Positions 37,420-46,426 of a DNA stretch of 64,000 nt are shown piece after piece. Numbering within the stretch: the first letter of the stretch is position 1; every line of letters starts with the position of its first letter. This stretch comes from Flavobacteriaceae bacterium (GTDB lineage: Bacteria > Bacteroidota > Bacteroidia > Flavobacteriales > Flavobacteriaceae): assembly GCA_030835845.1 (NCBI GenBank), contig JAUROD010000036.1:1-64000 (forward strand), given 5' to 3'. The position numbers were made by a program, and so were the translations under genes. The notes below the pieces were generated by a model. It worked only from the letters and a program-made list of their open reading frames with translations, was not told the DNA's origin and ran no database searches.

Positions 37420-37893
37420 ATGCCGCATAAGAAAATAGTACGCACAGCTTTATTTGAAAACGAAATTGATTTTCGTTTAATCGCAATTCACAGTGTTGCT
37501 GAAGACTATTTTTTAGCCTATAAAATCAATCAACAACTTAACACACTTTTGTACAACGTCACCGAATACGCTACCTCCTCGACTAATCCTATTTTTTTTA
37601 GTCGTTTTATTTGGGATAATGAATCTGAGGATTGTCCATGGGAATTAATTTCCAATCAATGGTCTACTAATGATTCCAAAACTGTATCCTCACCTACATT
37701 ATTTGGTGTTGAAACAAAGCAACGTAAACAACTTATTGATGAACTCCCTCAAGTTGATTATTTGCTCAAGTTATCTCTTTATGCAGAAGACCAAAGCCTG
37801 CTCTCAAAGCTAAATAAGATGAATGAAGTGCAATTCGTGTACGAAATTACTGACAACAAAATCAAATTGAATCCAAACTTAATATTCGAATAA
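37420..37893 (+). CDS. IPExxxVDY family protein (variant motif)
   Basis: A 157-residue protein of unknown function, typical of Bacteroidota and usually found next to pyk. The family is named after a C-terminal motif; here it reads IDELPQVDY (near residues 109-117), with the Pro of IPE replaced by Asp and the VDY kept. The N-terminal part is strand-rich with DFRLIAIHSVAEDYFLAYKI. No signal or membrane segment. Its stop overlaps the pyk ATG by one base (TAATG), so the two are translated together; no function can be read from the sequence. Confidence 0.82.
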   Translation: MPHKKIVRTALFENEIDFRLIAIHSVAEDYFLAYKINQQLNTLLYNVTEYATSSTNPIFFSRFIWDNESEDCPWELISNQWSTNDSKTVSSPTLFGVETKQRKQLIDELPQVDYLLKLSLYAEDQSLLSKLNKMNEVQFVYEITDNKIKLNPNLIFE

Positions 37894-39320
37894 TGCCGCA
37901 AGAGAAAAAAACAAAAATAGTAGCTACACTAGGACCTACATCTTCTAGCAAAGAAGTCATGCGCGATATGATATTGGCAGGAGTCAATGTTTTCCGAATT
38001 AATTTTTCTCATGCAGATCATGATGATGTTCGTGAACGTATTGCAATTATTCGTTCTTTAAGTGATGAAATGGACACTTATGTATCCATTTTAGCAGATT
38101 TACAAGGTCCCAAACTCCGTGTAGGGAAAATTCAAGAAGGTGCAGAGGTCTTTCCCGGTGATCATGTTGATTTTATCACTACAAAACCTTTTGAAGGAAA
38201 TGCCAAACAGGCTTATATGACCTATCAGCAATTTCCAATGGATGTAAAACCAGGAGAAAGAGTATTGCTTGATGATGGTAAATTAATTTTTGAGGTTGTT
38301 TCAAGTGATAAAAAAGAAAAGGTAACCGCAAAAGTCATACAAGGAGGTGCTTTTAAGTCCAAAAAAGGGGTTAACCTTCCGAATACTAACGTATCTCTTC
38401 CTGCATTGACTGAAAAAGATATTGAAGATGCCATTTTTGCAATTCAGGAAAAGGTAGATTGGATTGCCCTATCCTTTGTACGCAACAGTAATGATTTGAT
38501 TCAATTAAGAGAATTAATTGAAACACATAGTGCACATAAAATCCCAATAATTGCAAAGATTGAAAAACCTGAAGCCATTCAGAATATTGACAAAATTGTT
38601 TCTCACTGTGATGGTTTGATGGTAGCTCGTGGTGATTTGGGTGTAGAAATACCTGCTGCTGAAGTTCCATTGATTCAAAAAGAATTGGTTTTGATCGCCA
38701 AGAAAGCAAGAATACCTGTTATTATTGCGACCCAAATGATGGAAACCATGATCGACAGCTTAACAGCAACTCGAGCCGAGGTGAATGATGTGGCTAACTC
38801 AGTAATGGATGGTGCTGATGCGGTAATGCTTTCTGGGGAAACATCTGTGGGTAAGTACCCTGTTCAGGTTATTGAAACAATGACTTCCATTTTAAAAAGT
38901 GTTGAGAATTCACCTTTGATAAATGTTCCTCAAATACCTCCAAGTATCCGTACCAACCGATTTATAACAAAATCAGTTTGTTATCATGCGGCAAATATGG
39001 CTAATGAAATTGATGCAGCCGCTATTTGCACCCTGACCAATAGTGGATATACCGCATTTCAAATCTCTGCATGGAGACCTAAAGCATTTATATTAGTCTT
39101 TACGTCCAACAAAGTAATTCTATCTCAACTAAATATATTGTGGGGAGTAAAAGCCTTCTATTACGATCGTTTTGAGAGTACAGACAATACCGTTGAACAA
39201 GTAAATCAAATTGCCAAAGAGAAAGGCTTAGTTAATGATGGTGATATGTTGATTAATCTAGCTGCAATGCCTATTAAAGCGAAGGGTATGGTAAATACTT
39301 TACGAGTTTCAACGATTTAA
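37893..39320 (+). CDS. pyk: Pyruvate kinase
   Basis: A 475-residue glycolytic enzyme making pyruvate and ATP from phosphoenolpyruvate. Landmarks: KIVATLGPTSSSKEVMRDM at the N-terminus, the NFSHADHDD substrate segment, LADLQGPKLRVG, the active-site IIAKIEKPEAIQNIDKI (Lys), MVARGDLGVEIP, and IIATQMMETM. The C-terminal allosteric domain is full length. It is coupled to the IPExxxVDY-like gene and ends tail to tail with dinB (4-nt overlap). Confidence 0.97.
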   Translation: MPQEKKTKIVATLGPTSSSKEVMRDMILAGVNVFRINFSHADHDDVRERIAIIRSLSDEMDTYVSILADLQGPKLRVGKIQEGAEVFPGDHVDFITTKPFEGNAKQAYMTYQQFPMDVKPGERVLLDDGKLIFEVVSSDKKEKVTAKVIQGGAFKSKKGVNLPNTNVSLPALTEKDIEDAIFAIQEKVDWIALSFVRNSNDLIQLRELIETHSAHKIPIIAKIEKPEAIQNIDKIVSHCDGLMVARGDLGVEIPAAEVPLIQKELVLIAKKARIPVIIATQMMETMIDSLTATRAEVNDVANSVMDGADAVMLSGETSVGKYPVQVIETMTSILKSVENSPLINVPQIPPSIRTNRFITKSVCYHAANMANEIDAAAICTLTNSGYTAFQISAWRPKAFILVFTSNKVILSQLNILWGVKAFYYDRFESTDNTVEQVNQIAKEKGLVNDGDMLINLAAMPIKAKGMVNTLRVSTI

Positions 39321-40423
39321 AAAGGGAGTTCTAATTGAACCTGAAGAGGGATTTCTTCTTCTTTCTGCTTTTCCTTTTTTGGTCCAGTATTAAGATTTGA
39401 AATTGAAACACCTAAAAGGCGTACCGAGTTTTGAAGCTTTTCTTGATAAAGCAATTGAGTGGCATATTCCACAATCATACTCTTTTCTGAAATATAAAAT
39501 GGAAGTGTTTTACTTCGTGTTTGAATAGTAAAATCACTGTATTTTAATTTTAATGTCAACGTTTTACCCGATACTTTTCGGTTTGAAATACGTGTAACTA
39601 ATTCGCTGGCGACAACTTGAATTTTCTTTTCTAAAAAAAGTTCACTTGTTAAATTTTCCGCGAAAGTTCGTTCAGCACCAACAGATTTCTGGATTCTCGA
39701 CGATCTAACTTGACTTGTGTGAATTCCTCGAACTGCTTTGTAATAATATGCTCCTGCCTTCCCAAAATGAGTAATTAGATACTCCAGCTCCTTTTCGCGC
39801 AATTCTTTTCCTGTAAAAATTCCCAAGCTATACATTTTTTTGGAGGTGACTTTTCCAATTCCATGATATTTTCGAATATCAAGCTGTTCGAGAAAGCGAA
39901 GAACTTCCTCTGGAGGAACAGTTTTTTGACCATTTGGTTTGTTGTAGTCACTCGCTATTTTTGCGACAAATTTATTAATCGAAATTCCAGCAGAAGCTGT
40001 AAGTCCAGTTGTGTCAAAAATTGATTGACGTATCTCCTCTGCAATTTTTGTTGCAGAAAACATCCCTTTTTTATTGTGAGTGACGTCAAGGTATGCCTCG
40101 TCCAAGGACAGAGGTTCTACAAGATCAGTATACTCAAAAAAGATTTTTCTTATTTGTTTGGAAATCTCTCTGTAGCGATCAAAACGAGTTTTGACAAAAA
40201 TAAGTTCTGGACAATTACGCTTTGCAATACTTCCACTCATTGCACTTCGTACTCCGAATTTCCTAGCTTCATAGCTTGCTGCTGCAACAACCCCTCGGCT
40301 TTCAGAGCCACCAACTGCAATTGGCAAACCCCGCAACTGAGGATTGTCCAATTGTTCAACTGATGCGTAAAATGCATCCATATCAACATGAATGATCTTT
40401 CGTAAAGGCAATTGCTCCTCCAT
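39317..40423 (-). CDS. dinB: DNA polymerase IV
   Basis: A 368-residue Y-family translesion polymerase. The catalytic acids lie in HVDMDAFYASVEQ (near residue 14-26) and SLDEAYLDVT (near 100). The helix-hairpin-helix LDIRKYHGIGKVTSKKMYSL and the little-finger domain (GKTLTLKLKYSDF) are present. The C-terminal LQVQLELPF-like end fits a beta-clamp binding motif. ATG 40423 is preferred to the codons five residues upstream. Error-prone bypass of lesions in the cytosol. Confidence 0.94.
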   Translation of the reverse strand: MEEQLPLRKIIHVDMDAFYASVEQLDNPQLRGLPIAVGGSESRGVVAAASYEARKFGVRSAMSGSIAKRNCPELIFVKTRFDRYREISKQIRKIFFEYTDLVEPLSLDEAYLDVTHNKKGMFSATKIAEEIRQSIFDTTGLTASAGISINKFVAKIASDYNKPNGQKTVPPEEVLRFLEQLDIRKYHGIGKVTSKKMYSLGIFTGKELREKELEYLITHFGKAGAYYYKAVRGIHTSQVRSSRIQKSVGAERTFAENLTSELFLEKKIQVVASELVTRISNRKVSGKTLTLKLKYSDFTIQTRSKTLPFYISEKSMIVEYATQLLYQEKLQNSVRLLGVSISNLNTGPKKEKQKEEEIPLQVQLELPF

Positions 40424-40463
40424 TGTATAAAAATACATATCTTATTGCCACAAAAATTCTGTT

Positions 40464-40916
40464 ATGCTTGAAATAGAACGAAAATATTTAGTGAATACAA
40501 ATGAGTTTGTTGATTTGGCACATAAAAAAACTTTTTTTCAACAAGGGTATTTGACCAAAGATCCAAGCAGAACAGTACGTGTTCGAATTCAAGAGAAAAT
40601 CTGTTTTTTGACAATCAAGGGAAAATCAAACAGTACAGGAACTTCTCGTTTTGAATGGGAAAAAGAAATTTCTCTTGATGAAGGTCAATCGCTTTTGAAG
40701 CTTTGTCTTCCAACTCTAATCGAAAAAACACGCTACTACATTAAGCATAATGAGCTTGTAATTGAAGTAGACGTGTTTGAAGGGGTTCATAAAGGTTTGA
40801 TTTTAGCAGAAATAGAATTAAGCGATGAAAATCAAAAACTTATTTTACCCAACTGGATTGGGAAAGAGGTTACTGGAAATCCAGCCTATTACAATGCCGT
40901 ATTGTCGGGTAGCTAA
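40464..40916 (+). CDS. CYTH-domain phosphohydrolase/cyclase-like protein
   Basis: A 150-residue single CYTH (triphosphate tunnel) domain. The signature ExExK is EIERK at residues 3-7. Basic and acidic strands follow: TVRVRIQEKICFLTIKGK, RFEWEKEI, EKTRYYI, VIEVDVFEG and AEIELSDE. Family members hydrolyse triphosphates or thiamine triphosphate, or act as class IV adenylate cyclases. The short single-domain bacterial form most often goes with triphosphatase activity, but the substrate is unproven. Confidence 0.87.
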   Translation: MLEIERKYLVNTNEFVDLAHKKTFFQQGYLTKDPSRTVRVRIQEKICFLTIKGKSNSTGTSRFEWEKEISLDEGQSLLKLCLPTLIEKTRYYIKHNELVIEVDVFEGVHKGLILAEIELSDENQKLILPNWIGKEVTGNPAYYNAVLSGS

Positions 40917-40920
40917 TTAT

Positions 40921-41220
40921 TTAGCGTAATACCTTACAAACTCGAACGCTAAAGTCAGAATACCATTGCTTAATGCCCTTAGAAATTGCCTCTTGATGCT
41001 GGGTATTGGCTCGCCATTTTTCAATCGACTCTAAGCTTTTCCAATAACTCACAGTAATTCCTAACTCACTTCGAGCAGTTTCTATTCCTAAAAATCCTGG
41101 TTGTTTTTTTTCTAACTCGTTCATTTTCTAAGACATAAGATCATATCCAGCCGTATTATCTGATAGTTTAGATGAAAAAATGACTGCAAAATAAGGGGGT
41201 TGAAAATTATTCTCCAGCAT
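40921..41220 (-). pseudogene. Antibiotic-biosynthesis-monooxygenase-type protein with internal stop
   Basis: A 99-codon reading frame from ATG 41220 (MLENNFQPPYFAVIFSSKL) to 40921, broken by TAG at 41128-41130. After the stop the frame continues as KMNELEKKQPGFLGIE, TARSELGITVSYWKSLESIE, KWRANTQHQEA and ends VRVCKVLR, the ABM/YqjZ ferredoxin-like fold. A Glu or similar codon is expected at the TAG. The start overlaps the last 14 nt of the isoaspartyl-peptidase gene, so it was translationally coupled. The surviving frame from ATG 41124 (67 residues) lacks the first beta strand and helix of the fold and is unlikely to fold alone. Family members are small haem- or quinone-type monooxygenases or stress proteins. 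Confidence 0.82.
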
Positions 41221-42214
41221 AGATTTTAACCTCTAAGTCGCCTTGATTATTCATATGAGCTCGATACATTCCTGCGGTATTAAACTCCATAGCTACGTTA
41301 CCTTTATTGTCAAGTACAATAACTCCCCCATCGCCTCCTAGATCAGCTACTTTTTGAAGTGACTTCTTTGCCGCTTCGGTAACACTCATTTTTTTGTATT
41401 CAACCATTGCAGCAATGTCATATGCAACTACTGAACGAATAAAAAATTCACCCCATCCCGTTGCAGATACACCACAACTGGCATTGTTAGCGTAGGTGCC
41501 CGCTCCAATAATTGGTGCGTCGCCAATACGATCCCATTTTTTATTAGTCATTCCTCCTGTTGAGGTTCCTGAAGCTATATTTCCATTTTTATCTAATGCC
41601 ACACAGCCAACAGTTCCAAACTTAGAATCTTTTATAATGGGGTCATAAAAAGAAGCTGTTTCGTTTGTTCTTGACTGCACACGTTCCAATGCTTTCTTCC
41701 TCCTTTCTGTGATAAAATAACTGTTTGGCACGCTATCAAGTCCAATGTCTAATGCAAATCGATCTGCGCCAGTACCCGCGAGCATTACATGAGGAGATTG
41801 ATTCATTACAGCAATAGCGGCAGAGATAGGGTGTTTTATGTGTTTTAATCCAGCAACAGCTCCTGCATCGAGTGTTTTTCCATCCATAAAGGAGGCATCC
41901 AATGAGGCATATCCCTCCGCAGTCAATACTGCTCCTTTTCCCGCATTAAACAATGGAGAGTTTTCCATAACGTGTATCGTTTTTTCAACTGCCTCTTGAC
42001 TTGTTCCTCCTGCCTCTAAAATAGTATGTCCAACTCTAATTGCCTCGGCAAGTGATTCGCGGTATGCAATTTCCATTTCAGGAGACATATTCTCTTTTAA
42101 AATAGTTCCAGCACCTCCGTGAATGACTATCCCAATTGGGTTTTCCTTTACATCTGTGGTTGATTGCTTGCAAGCAAATAAACTAATAGTTAAAAGACTA
42201 AAAAAAATGCGCAT
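41207..42214 (-). CDS. Isoaspartyl peptidase/L-asparaginase family lipoprotein
   Basis: A 335-residue Ntn-hydrolase precursor. The N-terminus MRIFFSLLTISLFAC carries a lipobox cysteine at residue 15, predicting export and membrane anchoring. The body shows IGIVIHGGAGTI, NAGKGAVLTAEG, SLDASFMDG, then the autocleavage site FGTVGCVALD (nucleophile Thr) and STGGMTNKKWDRIGDAPIIG with GAGTYANN, characteristic of the plant-type asparaginase family. It would release aspartate from beta-aspartyl dipeptides in the periplasm. The broken monooxygenase gene overlaps its 3' end. Confidence 0.9.
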   Translation of the reverse strand: MRIFFSLLTISLFACKQSTTDVKENPIGIVIHGGAGTILKENMSPEMEIAYRESLAEAIRVGHTILEAGGTSQEAVEKTIHVMENSPLFNAGKGAVLTAEGYASLDASFMDGKTLDAGAVAGLKHIKHPISAAIAVMNQSPHVMLAGTGADRFALDIGLDSVPNSYFITERRKKALERVQSRTNETASFYDPIIKDSKFGTVGCVALDKNGNIASGTSTGGMTNKKWDRIGDAPIIGAGTYANNASCGVSATGWGEFFIRSVVAYDIAAMVEYKKMSVTEAAKKSLQKVADLGGDGGVIVLDNKGNVAMEFNTAGMYRAHMNNQGDLEVKIYAGE

Positions 42215-42252
42215 GGTTTAAAGTTTTATCACACCAAAGTAAAAAAAGGTTT

Positions 42253-42284
42253 TTGATTGGAGAAAATTGTGAGCAATAACTTTG
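42253..42284 (+). promoter_or_regulatory. Candidate promoter of the aldehyde dehydrogenase gene (TTG-N21-TAACTTTG)
   Basis: TTG 42253-42255, 21 nt, TAACTTTG 42277-42284, an exact match to the -7 box. The ATG follows after 50 nt. Confidence 0.6.
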
Positions 42285-42334
42285 TGGGGCAGTAAAATAA
42301 TTTTACTTTTAAATGCTACACAAAACTTAACCTT

Positions 42335-43864
42335 ATGATTGAACAAGCATTATCAAACCTAGGTTTGTCTGATTTTCATCCAGGAAATTCAACAGGTAAA
42401 CAATGGTTTAATTCAGGAAAAGAATTTGATTCTTTCTCACCTGTTAGCGGAAAAAAAATTGGTAAAACTCAATTTGCAACCACTGAAGAATATGAGCATA
42501 TAATGACAACTGCAGAGGATGCATTTGTTCATTTTCGTAAAATTCCTGCTCCAAAACGAGGGGAGATGGTTAGGCAACTTGGAGATGCACTCAGAAAGAA
42601 AAAAGAAGATTTGGGTGTATTGGTTTCATACGAAATGGGAAAATCATTGCAAGAAGGTTTAGGAGAAGTACAAGAAATGATTGATATCTGTGATTTTGCA
42701 GTTGGATTATCTAGACAACTTCACGGATTTACAATGCATTCAGAGCGACCCCAACACAGAATGTATGAACAATATCACCCCATTGGAATTGTGGGAATAA
42801 TCTCTGCTTTTAATTTTCCTGTTGCTGTATGGAGTTGGAATACAGCACTAGCTTGGATATGTGGAAATGTGACTATTTGGAAACCAAGCGAAAAAACACC
42901 TTTTTGTGCTATCGCTTGCCAAAAAATTGCTGCTGATGTCTTCGCTGCAAATGGACTTCCTGAGGGTATTTCATCATTGATTAATGGAGCGGCTGAAGTT
43001 GGGAAATGGATTGCTGAAGATTTTCGTGTTCCACTGGTTTCAGCTACAGGATCAACTCCTATGGGACGTAGTGTGGCACAGTCAGTAGCAGCTCGATTAG
43101 GGAAGTCATTGCTTGAGTTAGGAGGCAATAACGCAATAATCATTACGCCTAGTGCAAACTTAAAGACTACGATTCTTGGAAGTGTTTTTGGAGCTGTTGG
43201 AACAGCTGGTCAACGATGTACATCTACTCGTCGTTTGATTGTTCACGAATACGTATATGAGGAGGTCAAAAAAGCATTAAAACAAGCATATAATCAACTG
43301 AAAATTGGTGACCCACTCGATGCTTCAAACCATATGGGGCCTCTTATCGATAAAACTGCTGTCAATCAATATTTGAGTGCACTTGAACAAGTAGAGGAAC
43401 AAGGAGGAGAATGGGTAATTAGAGGGGCACAACTTGAAGGTAAAAAATATGAAAGTGGTTGCTACGTAAGTCCATCCATTGCCGAAATAGATGCCAATGC
43501 AGCCATTGTTCAAACGGAGACTTTTGCTCCACTTCTTTATCTAATTAAATATGAGGGATCTTTAGAAAACGCAATTGAAATTCAAAACAATGTCAGACAA
43601 GGACTATCCTCTGCAATTATGACTCAACATATAAAGGAATCTGAACAATTTCTCTCTCATTGGGGAAGTGATTGTGGAATAGCGAATGTAAATATAGGGA
43701 CCTCTGGTGCAGAAATTGGGGGTGCTTTTGGTGGAGAAAAAGAAACTGGAGGAGGACGTGAAAGTGGGTCAGATGCGTGGAAAGTTTACATGCGAAGACA
43801 AACCAATACAATTAACTTTTCAGATGAACTACCACTTGCACAAGGGATTAATTTTGACCTTTAG
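42335..43864 (+). CDS. ALDH7-type dehydrogenase (aminoadipic semialdehyde / piperideine-6-carboxylate)
   Basis: A 509-residue NAD-dependent aldehyde dehydrogenase of the antiquitin/AmaB group. Key elements: EYHPIGIVGIISAFNFPVAV-type N-terminal block (YHPIGIVGIISAFNF), the NAD-site TGSTPMG, the catalytic Glu region SLLELGGNNAII, and the nucleophile in GTAGQRCTSTRRL. The C-terminal GGAFGGEKETGGGRESGSDA segment is typical of the ALDH7 family. Its probable role is oxidation of alpha-aminoadipate semialdehyde in lysine catabolism; other lysine-degradation genes are not in the window. Confidence 0.9.
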   Translation: MIEQALSNLGLSDFHPGNSTGKQWFNSGKEFDSFSPVSGKKIGKTQFATTEEYEHIMTTAEDAFVHFRKIPAPKRGEMVRQLGDALRKKKEDLGVLVSYEMGKSLQEGLGEVQEMIDICDFAVGLSRQLHGFTMHSERPQHRMYEQYHPIGIVGIISAFNFPVAVWSWNTALAWICGNVTIWKPSEKTPFCAIACQKIAADVFAANGLPEGISSLINGAAEVGKWIAEDFRVPLVSATGSTPMGRSVAQSVAARLGKSLLELGGNNAIIITPSANLKTTILGSVFGAVGTAGQRCTSTRRLIVHEYVYEEVKKALKQAYNQLKIGDPLDASNHMGPLIDKTAVNQYLSALEQVEEQGGEWVIRGAQLEGKKYESGCYVSPSIAEIDANAAIVQTETFAPLLYLIKYEGSLENAIEIQNNVRQGLSSAIMTQHIKESEQFLSHWGSDCGIANVNIGTSGAEIGGAFGGEKETGGGRESGSDAWKVYMRRQTNTINFSDELPLAQGINFDL

Positions 43865-43902
43865 TCAACAGAAATAAACTATCTTTAACAAAAATATAAA
43901 TT

Positions 43903-44337
43903 ATGTACGCAGTTCTAAAAAACATACACTCTTATTGGGCTTATTTGGTTTTGCTTATCCTATTCATTGCCATTGTAAACGGATTTGTGGGCAAAAGTAC
44001 CAACAGAGCATTTAACTCAAAAGATTTACGCATTTCTTTATTTGGTTTGATTTTTTCTCATATCCAATTACTTATTGGCTTAATTCTATATTTGGTTTCT
44101 CCTTGGTTTGATCAATGGTCTGCATTGGGAATGGGTGTCATGAAAGATGCTCAGGCGAGGTTATATTTAGTTGAGCATCCTTTGATGAATATACTGGCAA
44201 TTGTATTGATTACAATGGGTTGGTCAATGCATAAAAGACATGATTTAAGTGGTAAAAAATTTAGCAGAATTAGTTTGTTTTATTCCATTGGATTTCTCTT
44301 TCTCTTATCTCGAATTCCATGGAGTACATGGTTATAA
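43903..44337 (+). CDS. Four-helix membrane protein, cytochrome b-like fold
   Basis: A 144-residue integral membrane protein with four hydrophobic segments (about 13-30, 48-66, 91-108, 122-137). Conserved-looking histidines occur at HSYW (residue 9), FSHIQLLIG, VEHPLMN and MHKRHD. This pattern suggests haem ligation as in small cytochrome b-like proteins; that is inference from histidine placement. Homologous genes are common in Bacteroidota, sometimes mislabelled as ribosomal protein. The neighbours (ALDH7 upstream, gpsA downstream) do not explain it. Confidence 0.65.
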   Translation: MYAVLKNIHSYWAYLVLLILFIAIVNGFVGKSTNRAFNSKDLRISLFGLIFSHIQLLIGLILYLVSPWFDQWSALGMGVMKDAQARLYLVEHPLMNILAIVLITMGWSMHKRHDLSGKKFSRISLFYSIGFLFLLSRIPWSTWL

Positions 44338-44342
44338 TTTTG
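44335..44342 (+). promoter_or_regulatory. Candidate -7 promoter box of gpsA
   Basis: TAATTTTG, an exact TAnnTTTG match, overlaps the upstream stop codon and ends 15 nt before the GTG start of gpsA, the same spacing as metG. Confidence 0.4.
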
Positions 44343-44357
44343 TTTTAAATTATTCGC

Positions 44358-45392
44358 GTGGTAACTACACCTAAAACAGTGATTCAGGGAGAAATTCTTA
44401 AAAAAACTCACAAAGTTGCTGTAATTGGAGGGGGAAGTTGGGCAACCGCAATTGTCAAATTGTTGACAGAAAATAAATGTAAAGTTTATTGGTATATGCG
44501 CAATGAATCTGCTAAAACAACGATAGAAAAGCAGGGACGAAATCCGAATTATTTAACCTCTACTGTATTACGTAAAAAGAGTCTCTTTTTAAGAACAGAT
44601 ATCAACGAAATAGTGTCAAATGCTGACGTTGTTATTCTGGCTATTCCTACTGCTTTTTTAGTTGATGAACTTGCAAAATTAGCTATCCCTCTCAAAGGAA
44701 AAATAATTGTCTCAGCAATAAAGGGAGTAATTCCTGAAACTCTCCAAATCGTTGGAGAATATTTACATGATTCGCATGATATCCCATATGAAGATATTGG
44801 AGTAATTGCAGGACCAAGTCATGCAGAAGAGGTGGCAATGGAAAAGCTTTCTTATCTCACAATTGCATCCAAAGACCCTAGAAAAGCAATCCTCATTAGC
44901 GCATTGCTCAAAACAAAATACGTTCGTACAACCACCTCAAACGATATTATTGGAACTGAATATGCTGCGATGCTAAAAAACATCTATGCCCTAGCCGCTG
45001 GAATTGCTCACGGGTTAGGTTATGGGGATAATTTTCAGAGTGTTTTGATGAGTAATGCTATTCGTGAAATGAAACGCTATATCCGAAATGTACACAAGCT
45101 AAAACGTAACATTAATAATTCAGCCTATTTAGGAGATTTACTTGTAACTGCCTACTCTGGATTTAGTCGAAATCGAACTTTTGGAAATTTAATTGGTAAA
45201 GGATATACTGTAAAATCTGCTCAAGCAGAAATGAATATGATTGCCGAAGGCTACTATGCTTGTGGTTCAGCAAAAAGTATGAGTCGAGAATTTAAAACAC
45301 GAACCACAATAATTGATGCCGTACATGCGATTTTGTATGAACATAAAAACCCGGAAAAGGTCTTTGAAAAGTTAAGCAGAAAAATGAATTAA
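44358..45392 (+). CDS. gpsA: Glycerol-3-phosphate dehydrogenase [NAD(P)+]
   Basis: A 344-residue enzyme reducing dihydroxyacetone phosphate for phospholipid synthesis. The Rossmann motif VAVIGGGSWATAIVKLL starts near residue 20. Further landmarks: VSAIKGVIPET (substrate Lys), GVIAGPSHAEEVA, and the C-domain YAAMLKNIYALAAGIAHGLG with the catalytic Lys. No ATG lies before the Rossmann fold, so GTG 44358 is used; a second GTG at 44379 is possible. It converges with pheS (4-nt overlap). Confidence 0.93.
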   Translation: MVTTPKTVIQGEILKKTHKVAVIGGGSWATAIVKLLTENKCKVYWYMRNESAKTTIEKQGRNPNYLTSTVLRKKSLFLRTDINEIVSNADVVILAIPTAFLVDELAKLAIPLKGKIIVSAIKGVIPETLQIVGEYLHDSHDIPYEDIGVIAGPSHAEEVAMEKLSYLTIASKDPRKAILISALLKTKYVRTTTSNDIIGTEYAAMLKNIYALAAGIAHGLGYGDNFQSVLMSNAIREMKRYIRNVHKLKRNINNSAYLGDLLVTAYSGFSRNRTFGNLIGKGYTVKSAQAEMNMIAEGYYACGSAKSMSREFKTRTTIIDAVHAILYEHKNPEKVFEKLSRKMN

Positions 45393-46405
45393 AGAGATGC
45401 TTTAAACTGAGAAAGAAAACGAATATCATTTTCAAAAAATTGACGAATATCCCCTACTTGATACAGCAACATTGCAATTCGCTCAATACCCATTCCAAAA
45501 GCATACCCTGAGTATTCCTCAGGATCTATTCCACAGTTTGTCAATACATTTGGATCAACCATTCCGCAGCCCATAATTTCAAGCCAACCTGTTCCTTTCG
45601 TTATACGATAATCCACTTCGGTTTCTAATCCCCAATAAATATCTACCTCAGCACTAGGTTCTGTGAATGGAAAATAAGAAGGACGTAAACGAATTTTTGA
45701 TTTACCAAAAAGTGCCTTAGTAAAATATAAAAGCGTTTGCTTAAGGTCCGCAAAAGAAACATTTTTATCAATATATAAACCTTCTACTTGATGAAATATA
45801 CAATGTGCACGAGCAGATATAGCTTCATTTCTAAATACACGACCAGGTGATATTGTACGAATCGGAGGTGTATTGTTTTCCATGTATCTTACTTGAACAG
45901 ATGAAGTATGTGTCCGAAGTAAAATATCGGGGTCTGTTTGGATAAAGAAAGTGTCCTGCATGTCTCGAGCAGGATGATACTCAGGGAGATTTAAAGCAGT
46001 AAAATTATGCCAGTCATCCTCTATCTCTGGACCTTCAGAAATGTTATACCCGATTTGATTGAAAATCTCAATAATTCGGTTTTTTACCAATGTCAAAGGG
46101 TGTTGAGAACCTAATTCAACTGGATATCCAGGACGAGTCAAGTCAAGTCCTGAGTGGCTTTTAGTGTCATTTGATTGATTGCTTTTGAGCGTTTCAATTT
46201 TTTCATTAACAGCTTGCTTTAATGCATTAAGCACTTGACCGTAGGCCTTTTTATCTTCGTTTTTTACTTCACGAAATGCAGCAAAAAAGTCGTTTAATAT
46301 TCCTTTTTTACCAGCGTATTTTATTCTAAAAGTCTCAATTTCTTCCGCGGTAGAAGCACTGAATTGAGTTACTTTTTCGAGCTCTTCTTGTACTTTATCA
46401 ATCAT
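45389..46405 (-). CDS. pheS: Phenylalanine-tRNA ligase alpha subunit
   Basis: A 338-residue class II synthetase subunit acting as an alpha2-beta2 tetramer with PheT (not in the window). The N-terminal coiled coil is followed by HPLTLVKNRIIEIFNQIGY. Class II motifs are seen in EYHPARDMQDTFFI, GRVFRNEAISARAH and the C-terminal GYAFGMGIERIAMLLY. The upstream hypothetical gene (46427) is on the same strand, 21 nt away. Confidence 0.97.
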   Translation of the reverse strand: MIDKVQEELEKVTQFSASTAEEIETFRIKYAGKKGILNDFFAAFREVKNEDKKAYGQVLNALKQAVNEKIETLKSNQSNDTKSHSGLDLTRPGYPVELGSQHPLTLVKNRIIEIFNQIGYNISEGPEIEDDWHNFTALNLPEYHPARDMQDTFFIQTDPDILLRTHTSSVQVRYMENNTPPIRTISPGRVFRNEAISARAHCIFHQVEGLYIDKNVSFADLKQTLLYFTKALFGKSKIRLRPSYFPFTEPSAEVDIYWGLETEVDYRITKGTGWLEIMGCGMVDPNVLTNCGIDPEEYSGYAFGMGIERIAMLLYQVGDIRQFFENDIRFLSQFKASL

Positions 46406-46426
46406 GGTATAAAAATAAGAAATATC

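Noticed and set aside
42775-43143. 122-codon minus-strand open frame inside the aldehyde dehydrogenase gene
   Set aside because: Antisense to conserved NAD-binding and active-site coding sequence; no motif or promoter.
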